Program-made: the position numbers and the translations under genes
The notes under the pieces: generated by a model
The model's database searches: none
Seen by the model: only the letters and a program-made list of their open reading frames with translations
Told to the model about the DNA's origin: nothing
Assembly (NCBI RefSeq): GCF_041146795.1
Contig: NC_135172.1
Span: 13,940,137-14,004,136, forward strand
DNA: 64,000 bases
Source of the DNA: Maylandia zebra
Taxonomy: Eukaryota; Chordata; Actinopteri; Cichliformes; Cichlidae
Direction of reading: 5' to 3'
In this document: positions 55,049 to 64,000 of the stretch, one piece after another
How positions within the stretch are numbered: the stretch's first letter is position 1
Layout of the letters: every line of letters begins with the position of its first letter

Positions 55049-56537
55049 TACATTTTAAAAATAAACACAAGCTCCAGTGTGCACTGTATTATTACAACTT
55101 AGCCTTTTTCACTAATACCCACAATATAACAAATAATCACACATACTATACACAAACATACATGGATGTGGCAACCGTTGGTAGGTCACTAGCTGTTTGT
55201 TTGAATCGTAGATAATATATGAAAGATGGGGGTTGCTACAGGTCAGAAACATGACGCCTAACATGTCTTAGATGGTGTCAAACCTGAGGCTTCAAAACCT
55301 CAGCCCACAAGCCAGTGGGTGGTGTCACAGAGACCACTTATTTTTTACACTTTAGACTTTCTGAGGGTTTCAGGGCTTCAGTGGAAATTTCATAACGGAT
55401 GTGAACAACAAAACACTTCAGCCTTGTCTATTTCCCATCAGCCGGTAGAAGCATGGCTCTAAGTTGGCACGATCCTCTTCCAGATTCCTGGCAATGATGG
55501 GAGCTGCAAGTCTGAGGCAGCGTGCTGGCAGAGCCAATAACCTGCATGTTTCACATTTCTCCTCTGATTCTCTACAGTGGAGGTCAGGAGTGCAAAGCTA
55601 GCCTGACACAATTGCAGCCACTACACTCGTTGAAGGAAGCAACAGAAATTCTCCTTTAGACTTTAGTACAAAAAAAGCACATGTCTAAATAAACATACAA
55701 AGTCATTTAAATTATTTTTATACAAACAAAACAGTTAAACAGCATGTTCATCCACACAGCAGTGATAGTGGATATTCAGCCCTCTGCTTGCATATGGATT
55801 TGATAGCATTAATTTACTTTCACATTTGCCAAAACAAATTGAAAAAAAAAAAAAGTGTGCAGAATCTTTAAGTTAGTGTCCTGTTAGTCTTGAGTTTGTA
55901 CTTTTACAGTCACCAAATACTGAAAACATAACTTAAAATAATATCAAATATTTCTCATAGAACTCGATTTTCTCAGCAGTCAACAGTCAAAATCGCGAAT
56001 GTTTTACATCTTGCTTCTAGTTCAAAGTAGTGGCAGAAATACAGACAAAGGCCAGTAAGCTGCTGCCATGACAACAGTACTAAATTCCAGGCTGTGTAAC
56101 AGTTAAAGGAAAAAGCTGGTGACATCCTATGTTTTCAGTCTATATCGACACGGGAACTTTGAATTCCACACTCACTACAATGAAATCTAGAGATCACTCC
56201 TTAAAAGCTGCAACCCAAGACCTGGATTTAAGGCAGCATATTTACAGGAAGTGACTGCAGAACTGCTGCTGACTGTGTTACAGTACCTTAAAAGCAGAAG
56301 CTTGTTAAAAGAGAAAGAAGCTTTTTTTCCATTCAGTATTTAGGTCACCGGTCACGTCACTTAAAGCCTTCATTTCATGCTGTCATTTTTGTTGTTTGGT
56401 GTCATCAGATGTCATCAGTAGAGGAAGGTAACCACTACCTCAATCAAACCGGGATGATGTCAAACTTGACAAATTGACTTGAAGAATTAGACAGCACCTA
56501 ATGTCGAAGAAACAGCTCCAGACTGTTTGTCCACAGT

Positions 56538-59500
56538 TCAGATATTCTCGCAGTTTTGCAGAGGCAAGGCAGTGCGCATAGGAAACCGTAAAACATCCTT
56601 TAGGTTGTAGCTTCCCTTTCGGTTTTGTTTATAGAAAAGACAACATAGCACACAAATGAGGACAAACAGAACAGCCACAGATACCCCAACTATTATCCAT
56701 ATCCAGGGGAAAGCTGCAGAGTTGGGAATAGAGGCTTTGGTAAAGAAAACAGAAAAAGAGAATATTCAAATTAGTCAAACAGAAAATATCCAAACACTGC
56801 TTGAATTGAAACTGGATGTGAAAAACAAACTAAAATCTCACCTTGTACATCAACGTTAAACTCCTTGGTGACATTCCCTACTGTGTTGCTCACAGTGCAG
56901 ATATACTGTCCTTCATGCTCAAAGCCGACAGAACTGATAGTGAGAACGCTGCCAGTGTAGGAAGATGAGCTATTTTTTGGGCGTGTCCAGGTGTATGAGG
57001 GGCTGGGGTTTCCCACAGAGGAGCAGTTCAGGTGTACAGTGTCTCCTTCTTTGACTGTAATCACATCTGGATTTCGTGGCTCATTGAGCTCAGGCCCATC
57101 TGTGTGATTATTGAAGGAAAAAAAAGAACAAAAGATTTAGCAAAACAAACAATTTTGGAAGAGAAATTCAATATCGGGAAACATGGGCCTGTTTTCACAG
57201 TCGCGCAATTTTGTTAATCTCTGTAACTTTTCATCTGTGATAATTGACAGAGAAAATGTTTAACACGTTGGAAATGTAAAACAGATTATTCACTAACATA
57301 ATATACAGCAGAAAGTGGAAAGCACTGTCCACAGTTCAGCCCATTTCGCTTAATTTCTACTCTTTAAGATTTCAAAGGATCATATTTTACCAGTTTGTCC
57401 ACTTCATGATGTTTAACTGCTCTACTTACTTTGCAGGTTAATGCTCACCGCACTAAACATCTGACATAAAATTTATATTACATGCAGTGTGACATTAATA
57501 GGTCAGTCTGACAGTTCAGAGAGTTATTCTAGCCATATGGCACTCTGAAAGGAGTGGATGAGTTTTTCTGGAGTGGCTTTAACATAATAAAAAGAACAGA
57601 CTTTTCTTTCTTGAAGATTTGTTGCAGTCAATTGCTTCCAGATTTAAATTGATATATACTAAAAAAAATTTCATTTAGAGTTTAAACACAATTATTATTA
57701 TTTTTTAAGGTTCACAAACAAAGTGGAGTTCTATTTTTGGTCTCTACAAACACACTGAGTGTTTTAGTTTTTAGCAGCTAAATCCTCCACTATGTTCATC
57801 AGCTTGTGACAGTCAACAGTTTGTTGATGATGCTTATTAGAGCCTGTTCATTAACAGTGATGAGAGGTGTGAGGAAGAATCAAAACAGTAAAGTAATGGG
57901 ACATAAAACTAAACCAGTGACATGAAACATGCTCAAAATGTTAAACTCTGAGGAACAGAACAAAGAGCGTCTTTATTTCTCTCAGACTCACAGTAGACTG
58001 GAGGAGCAGAGAATTTTTCTGATGTCACCACTGGAGGGCTCTGTGGTCCAGCTGGTCCCAGCTCCAGCTTGGCTTCGCACCAGTACTGGGCTCCATCATC
58101 TTTTCTTCTGGGGGTGATGTCCAGAGTGAAGGTCTTATTCACTGGTTTCTTCTGTTCACTGTTGGACTGTTGGTGACCCAGTGCTGTGTTTCCTCTGTAG
58201 AAGGTCACATTGAGCTTTTCAACAGGAGCTACGTTCTGTACGCTACACTGCAGGGTGTACTGCTGATTCTCAAACATCATCTCAGTGTGGTTTACAAAGC
58301 TGATGGAGACACTTTCTGGAAGCTCTGTGAAGACCGGGAAAGAAACAAAAATGTAAAGAACAACATAGAATGTAAGCTAGAGGTTGGTCTGCAGCAGCTG
58401 AGAGTATGAATCCATCCAACTGTATGTTTCCACAAATAAAGAAGTTTAATTAATCTATGAATTAATAAATATAATAATAAGGTTATAAAGCAATTTTCAC
58501 TTTAGAATTATAACTAAGTATAAGTGATGTAAAATTCACTAATGCGTCTCCTGTTATAAAGTAAGCATACTTACGATAAAGAGTTGGATTCAGAACGGTA
58601 GTACACTGAACACCAGCATCAATTGTATAATAGCACTGTAGAGATATGCCCCATTCAGTCAGTCTGTCAACTGTCCAGAACATCGTGGTTCCACTTTGTG
58701 AAATTTTTCCCACAGCGTGCTCTAAACCTGAAGCATCTCCACTGCAGTCCTTCTGACATGCAACACATGTAACATTGGCTGGGTCACCGTACTTCACTAC
58801 CAGCGCAGATGGAGTGAACACAGGATACTCTGTGCAGTTAGAACCTGTAAGAAACACATCCAGTGTTGTTATTTGGTAGATTAGCAGATACACTTCATAC
58901 ACAGTGTGCACTATTTTAGTCAGACATTACTGTATATTTTGTATCCTGTAAAAGGTTTTGCAACCCAATAAAATCTTTGTACATTATATGGCTCTGCTGT
59001 TCTCTGTGTGTATATGTTTATTTAAAATCAAACACAAAATTAATCAGCAAGATTATACAAGTAGATTCAACTTCTCAATTGATATCAGAACATTTTGTAC
59101 AAGGTTTATATATAATAAGAATTAGAATAAGGATTAAGAAATCACAGAGACGTTGTTTGCATAGTTACACACTCTGGTGACAAGTTAAAGGAAAAATTTG
59201 AACAGTTGAACCCTGCAGTGGGAAGTTTTGGCCCTTATGTGCATCTTTCCTTGAGGCACAGTCAGAGCAAATCAATCATAAAGTTGTTCTGAGTGATCAG
59301 TCGATCCTGTTCCATCCTAATTGGTCTCACTTTCATAAAGTGTGAGTTAAACCAATCAGTTAAACCAACATCAGTTAAACCAATCAGAGACCCGGGTCTC
59401 TGATTGGTTTAATGACTATAAAAAAGCATGTAAATTATATGCTACAGACCTCGCGGTCACTATAGATCTCAAATCAGTTTAACCGGTGTGGGTTAGCCTG

Positions 59501-60230
59501 ATCAGATCCAGATATGTGAAAAAGAGTAACTGTAACTGTGCAGGTTACAGGCTACTGTAGTTTATTTGAATGAAGTTTTCCTAAGTCTCCTGCTAAGCAA
59601 ATATATTCATCACAAATGGAAAATGTCTGACAGTCTTTGTAGGAAAGCTACTTTCGGCTGCTCCCAACAACAGATCACCACAGCGGGAAGCTTGATGAAG
59701 TTTGATGTGGCAGATTTTTAGGTCAGCTGCCATCCGGACACAGTCCCAAATGGATCAAAGCGGAGAATTTGTAAATCCCTACGCCATGGAGCCACTTTGT
59801 AATACATTTTTATCGCTCTAGTTTATACACGTCTGGTTTCTCAGCCACCACCAAAACACCAAACGAATGAACAGCTTTAGGAAGAATGCTTTTCCATCGG
59901 TAGAGGGGTCCGGAGATTTTGGAGGTCGATTCTAAGAAGCACTTTGCTAGTAAAACTTTATGTTGACTCCTTTCATCCCCCCCCCCCCCCCCCATCTATT
60001 TAATAACATGAGACATAATGAAATAATTCAATCTCTGAGTCTCATAATAAAAACACGAAGCATCAAACTGTTGTATTACTTTGAAGCAGCAACACTCTAC
60101 CCCCCAAAAGTACGGGGAAAAAAAATCTCTGAGCACAACAGATAACGGGACACTTACCAGAGGCGGACACGCGGACGTCTCGGAAGGAGATCATCAAAGA
60201 AATAACGAGGAAAAGGTAACAGGAAAGCAT
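56538..60230 (-). CDS. ICAM-like cell adhesion receptor, three Ig domains
   Basis: Type I membrane protein of the ICAM family, which binds leukocyte integrins. Exons: 60230-60158, 58844-58575, 58324-57992, 57099-56842, 56734-56538. The total is 1131 nt, 376 residues, all phases closed. The start ATG opens a signal peptide (MLSCYLFLVISLMISF). D1 (about 25-114) has ICAM-type FTPSALVVKYGDPANVTC, paired cysteines and GLEHAVGK. The last aligns with GIETPLPK of ICAM1 around its integrin-binding Glu (here Glu66). D2 (115-225) has LPESVSISFVN and CEAKLELGPAGPQ; D3 (226-311) is a C2-type Ig domain with QYICTVSNTVGNVTKE. The TM helix is at about 322-346, then a 30-residue tail ending LQNCENI. Many N-glycosylation sequons. 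Each Ig domain is one phase-1 exon. Position beside CDC37 and PDE4A supports orthology to the mammalian ICAM cluster. Integrin binding is inference. Confidence 0.9.
57100..57991. other. ICAM intron 3, nothing further recognised
   Basis: AT-rich intronic DNA between the D2 and D3 exons with no transposon, RNA gene or exon recognised. Confidence 0.5.
59375..59412. repeat. perfect 38-bp palindrome
   Basis: Perfectly self-complementary without a spacer, centred on CCCGGG. Each arm carries CCAAT/ATTGG. The arm motif GTTAAACCAATCAG also occurs as a direct repeat at 59346-59359. In ICAM intron 1. Confidence 0.95.
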
Positions 60231-60375
60231 CGTGTCCAGATAGTTTCGTTGGGAAAACGAAAAAGAAAAAACGTTTGTTAATAAAAAAAAATCTCCGAGC
60301 CCAAAGTTTGTTGGCCAGATGGTGTCTGTAATGAACTGAGAGCAGAACAGATAGCAACATGGAGGTCCACGCTCC

Positions 60376-60381
60376 TTTATA
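60376..60381 (-). promoter_or_regulatory. TATA box of the ICAM-like gene
   Basis: TATAAA on the minus strand within GCTTATAAAGGAG, about 146 bp upstream of the start codon. It would place transcription start near 60345-60350 and give a 5' UTR of about 115-120 nt without introns. Confidence 0.7.
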
Positions 60382-60385
60382 AGCT

Positions 60386-60395
60386 GTGGGCGTGG
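60386..60395 (-). promoter_or_regulatory. GC/GT box
   Basis: CCACGCCCAC on the minus strand directly upstream of the TATA box, a Sp1/KLF-type site. Confidence 0.5.
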
Positions 60396-60420
60396 ATCAG
60401 CGGGCTGGTCTTCTCTTTGG

Positions 60421-60436
60421 GAAAGTGAAATCGAAA
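60421..60436. promoter_or_regulatory. ISRE/IRF element
   Basis: GAAAGTGAAATCGAAA on the plus strand has three GAAA units with 2-nt spacers, the full interferon-stimulated response element pattern bound by IRFs and ISGF3. It lies 40-55 bp upstream of the TATA box. Confidence 0.7.
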
Positions 60437-60464
60437 ACATCCATCCGGGAAATCTGAATTTTCG

Positions 60465-60474
60465 GGGAAATCCC
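60465..60474. promoter_or_regulatory. NF-kB site
   Basis: GGGAAATCCC matches the GGGRNNYYCC consensus at every position, about 85-95 bp upstream of the TATA box. A weaker related sequence, CGGGAAATCTG, lies at about 60447-60457. Confidence 0.7.
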
Positions 60475-60540
60475 ATTAAGAAAAATAAGCGATGAGCTCA
60501 TGTCAGCCTCATAGCAGTCAGGTCCTCTGAACACCACGAC

Positions 60541-60544
60541 CCCC

Positions 60545-60575
<31 letters not shown>

Positions 60576-60579
60576 ACAA
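60541..60579. repeat. poly(C) and (CA)n tract
   Basis: About 20 C residues followed by CA repeats, just upstream of the ICAM promoter elements. Confidence 0.95.
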
Positions 60580-60639
60580 AGGGGAGAGGGAGGGGAAACA
60601 ACAGGAGGACAAAGGAGGGGGGAACAACTAAGCTGTAGT

Positions 60640-60804
60640 GCCTCTTCACCTCACTGTGCAATACCTTTTGTGCAATACTTTTGTTAATAGTTAATGGTGC
60701 AATAGACTCCATACTTGAAATGTGCAATTCACTTGTATTTTTATTTTTATTCCTATTTATTCTATTTATCCCCTTCGTATATTTTATTTATATGTCTCTG
60801 TATT

Positions 60805-60853
<49 letters not shown>

Positions 60854-60979
60854 ATATATAATATTCTGTAACTGTAACTTCTGCCGGTGCTGTGCTTTTG
60901 GAAACCGAATTTCCCAGAGGAACCCACCCGAGGGATTAATAAAGTTTTATCTTATCTTATCTTATCTTATCTTATCTTA

Positions 60980-61016
<37 letters not shown>
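60640..61016 (+). repeat. LINE-type 3' tail with (TG)n, (TTATC)n and (CA)n
   Basis: A CACCCGAGGGATTAATAAAG motif runs into (TTATC)n at about 60944-60984 and then (CA)n. A (TG)n lies upstream at 60811-60851. The GAGGGATTAATAAAG-plus-short-repeat end is typical of 3' tails of fish non-LTR elements. Confidence 0.65.
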
Positions 61017-61017
<1 letters not shown>

Positions 61018-63284
61018 GTAAATGAAAACGTGTATGTAGTCTGACTGATCTGAGTGATAAATTCTAAAATGTGCTTTCTTAAAGGAAAGACAATAACAGT
61101 TTGCAGTGTTTTGCTTTTAAATGTATAAATTAGAAATATTTAAATAAACTCAAAAACTTCAGCAAATATACTTTATGTCCCTTCCTGCTGGTCTGCACAC
61201 ACAAATGCTGAGGCCTAGTTATTTCAGTGAAGCAGATTTCCCTTATCTCTTTCCTGTGAAGCCTTCCTCCAGGACAAAGTCGTGCACAGGACCAGCTCTC
61301 AACTGCTAAGACTGAAGCATTAAAAGCCCTTTAGCCTGTCTTCCTATCTGTTTCATTCCTTCACACTTCAGAAATGATCTACAACCTTGTTTAGTCACTC
61401 CTCCTTAGTTATTTTTAGTCTGTTTATTCTCGCTCCCCCTTACTCCAGCTTGAAGTCATAAGAGGCACGACTACATATCAGAACATCTGGAAGTGCAGCA
61501 GCAGAGCCACACGAGTGAAACAGAGAGACCAAGCCATCTGAAGAAAACTTGTCATTCGTTCATGTCATTCATTTGAGTCAGGGACGAAAGTTTCATAATC
61601 ATAAAAACACAGTGTTGTGAAGTTTAAATCTCCCCAAACGAACTGATTTGTCACACAGACTAGATCAAACAAATGCATTTATCCATTCTCCAATTAAAAA
61701 AAAATCACAATATCAGTGACATTGTCTAAAGTATACTATTCTCTTTATAGCTCCTTTAATATTTTTATATGTAACAGTAAAAATGAACAAGTGTTAGTGA
61801 AAAGGCTTTTGACTCGGGGGTCACTGGTAATCGTGCTGAGCCTTAAGGAGTGTAAAGACAGTTTACATTCCCAACATGCTTCTGTGTTTACTAAAATCTT
61901 GCCTCCCTTTGCTTTTTGGACTCATTTTAATGCTTTGGTTTTCATTTTTTGAGGCAGATACAAAAATGTTGGTTGTGAGCCAACCACTGAAACCATGGCA
62001 ACATTAAATGAGGAAATTCTGAAGGTGTTAGTCATTTATAAAAAGTTTTCAAGTCATGCTGTTGGTATAGTATGAGCTACAATTTGTTATTCACACCAAA
62101 CATCTTTTTTAATATTAATCCAAGTAAAAGCACTGATATGAATCTGTAAAATGTTTGTGCTACAGACACTAAGGCATGTAATATGTTACTCAAGCAAAAA
62201 AATTTAACTAGAAGTAGACAAATGAACTTAAAGTAGTAACACAGAAGCTCTCAATGCAGAAAATGCTGGCTAATGCTGGAGTTTGCTGTTGTAAGGCTGC
62301 CATCCCAGATTCCAGTTACTTAGCTTCATTTTAGATTTATCTTCATGATGTTTGCTATTGTATGTAAAATGCGTTATTTAAATAGAGTGGACATGAACTG
62401 AACATTGGTTAGATGGTTGTGAAACACGTGGATTTTATTTGATCATCAAAAAAGAATCAAAAATAGTTTTAGAAAAAGAAAATCATAGTTCTGACTAAAG
62501 TGACAGGGGAGGTGCTTCTGTGCATGAAGACTTGGAAAGCCTCAAAGAGACCAATCAGGGCAGTGAAGGGAAGAGAGAACGAGGACTGTTAAACATCTAA
62601 TGGTGAAGGAGTTTATATTCTGTTTGACTGGAGCTTCAGACAAAACTTCCAGATAAAGTTAAACTGGACTCTGTGAGCTTTCTGGTTAGACCTTATCTCT
62701 CTGCTTCTCTGTGCTGGGACAGTGCCAGACACGCTGGTGCCATTTGTAGTGTAAAGGCATGCGGTGGTATTCTCAGTGCGATCACAGATTTTAGGGATGT
62801 GAATTCAGTCTTGTGTTTTTGTAATGTGTAGTAACTGAAATGTGGGTAAGCGAGGGAACAGCTAAATAGATGCAGTTCATAATCCACATATCAGAGACAC
62901 TGGATTATTATTAGATTTTTAGAAGCAATGAATGAATGTGAGATTTTAATCAGTAAATATTGCTACTGGATAATATTGGATAATTGAATAATTAACTCAA
63001 AGTGTTTAAATGATGGAAGAATCACAAGAATCAGAATTATAACAACAGAATCAGCCTCAGTCTCACATAAACTACCAGACAAGTTGGATCACATCTACAT
63101 CAGTAGAAAGAATCCATAAGCAGGATCTGAAAACATGAGATTAAAAACTCAAATTCACGTCATTATTGTGTGAACTGGGGCTAATTAAACTGGGAAAAAT
63201 AATTAAACTGGCTTTAAAATACATTTCTCTTACTTTAGTTAAGTTTATTCCTTATTTTAGTTAGTTAGTTGTTTATTTAGTTGA
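61017..63284. other. intergenic, no gene recognised
   Basis: AT-rich DNA upstream of the ICAM-like gene. No coding exon, RNA gene or transposon end was recognised. Open frames are short and unremarkable. Confidence 0.5.
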
Positions 63285-63380
63285 GTGAAGGGAACTCGCA
63301 AAGTAAGAATTTCATTGCTCTGCACGGCCACTTGTGTTTTGTGGTGTATATGACAATAAACTTCTTGAATCCTGAATCTT
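63285..63380 (+). repeat. LINE/SINE 3' tail
   Basis: AAGAATTTCATTGCTCTGCA followed by GGTGTATATGACAATAAACT and TTGAATCCTGAATC resembles the TTTCATTG..GACAATAAA-plus-short-repeat tails of abundant fish retroposons. Confidence 0.5.
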
Positions 63381-64000
63381 ACTGAGCACATTCCTAGAAT
63401 ACTATACCCACAGAATTAAGGAGTGTAACATCTGCCCAACATCTCCTTTCTCCAGATCTATTAAACTGTGGTTATCAGATAACCATAGTTTGAAGTAGAG
63501 TCACTGAAAGTCTGTAATGTTACAGGGCTTTTTCAGTAAATACCTCAGACAAGGAAGTTATGTTTTTGGTAGCATTGGATGTTATTCTGTTGGTAAAAAG
63601 AACATTTTGAAAAAAATTATGAAATCTTGTGGAGTGGAGTCATGGAAATTTGTCTGCAGTCCACTCCGGTCCTGCTCCTACACAGTGTTTGTGAAACATA
63701 ATGAAACGTGGACATGACAACACAAGCTTGAGAACACAGGGAGAGACACACGGGAACAGATAAGGGAGACGAAAGCATAACTAAGACAGACTTACATCGA
63801 AGACAGGAAAGACTCATGAATACGGAGACATGGATAAAAACATACTAGAATAAATCACTCAATAAACCCTAACTAAATTACACAAGAACTTAACATTGAT
63901 GCAATCTAACAAAAGAAAAACAAAAATACAAAATAAACTCAAAACACTGGGTCACAGATCCAGGCCCTGACAATTCCTTTGGACCTCTGACGGCTTCTTT

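Noticed and set aside
60063..60476. 137-codon ORF covering the ICAM first exon
   Set aside because: It crosses the TATA box, 5' UTR and the exon 1 donor in a different frame from the signal peptide; a shadow frame.

Overview
This is a vertebrate nuclear genome window, almost certainly from a percomorph teleost and possibly a cichlid-like species. The evidence is split genes with GT-AG introns, teleost-type repeats (Tc1, hAT, tRNA-derived SINEs, L1/Tx1 and R2/R4-type LINEs, L2-like tails) and fish-like orthologues. The species assignment is inference. Nothing bacterial, viral or CRISPR-like is present.

Four protein-coding genes can be rebuilt exon by exon, and all their reading phases close. 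(1) 683-7431, plus strand: a GGA clathrin adaptor (VHS-GAT-hinge-GAE) closest to GGA2, with its first exon outside the window or unrecognised. (2) 13366-31470, minus strand: a long-form cAMP phosphodiesterase, PDE4A, with UCR1, UCR2 and the catalytic domain, ending in an unusual Glu-rich tail. Its first coding exon is not certain. (3) 37761-51479, minus strand: the HSP90-kinase co-chaperone CDC37, eight exons, 369 residues, complete. (4) 56538-60230, minus strand: a complete five-exon ICAM-like adhesion receptor of 376 residues with three Ig domains, a transmembrane segment and a short tail. PDE4A, CDC37 and ICAM genes also lie together on human 19p13.2, so the right two thirds of the window is a conserved block.

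Layout: 1-9990 holds GGA and its 3' flank. 9994-11480 is a (TA)n tract followed by a 5'-truncated LINE with a restriction-like endonuclease. 13-35 kb is PDE4A, whose introns carry Tc1 fossils, a second LINE 3' end, SINEs, and a hAT element nested inside another hAT with target duplications still readable. 37.6-51.5 kb is CDC37, whose large intron holds a roughly 6.3 kb L1/Tx1 element in the opposite orientation. 51.5-56.5 kb is intergenic with a solo LTR and the presumed ICAM 3' UTR. 60.2-60.5 kb is a compact ICAM promoter with a TATA box, a GC/GT box, an ISRE and an NF-kB site. 61-64 kb has no gene I can recognise.

The most interesting items are the ICAM-like gene with its innate-immunity promoter and a conserved candidate integrin-binding glutamate, the PDE4A acidic tail, a cluster of nuclear-receptor half-sites upstream of PDE4A long-form exons, and several long perfect palindromes or hairpins in introns.
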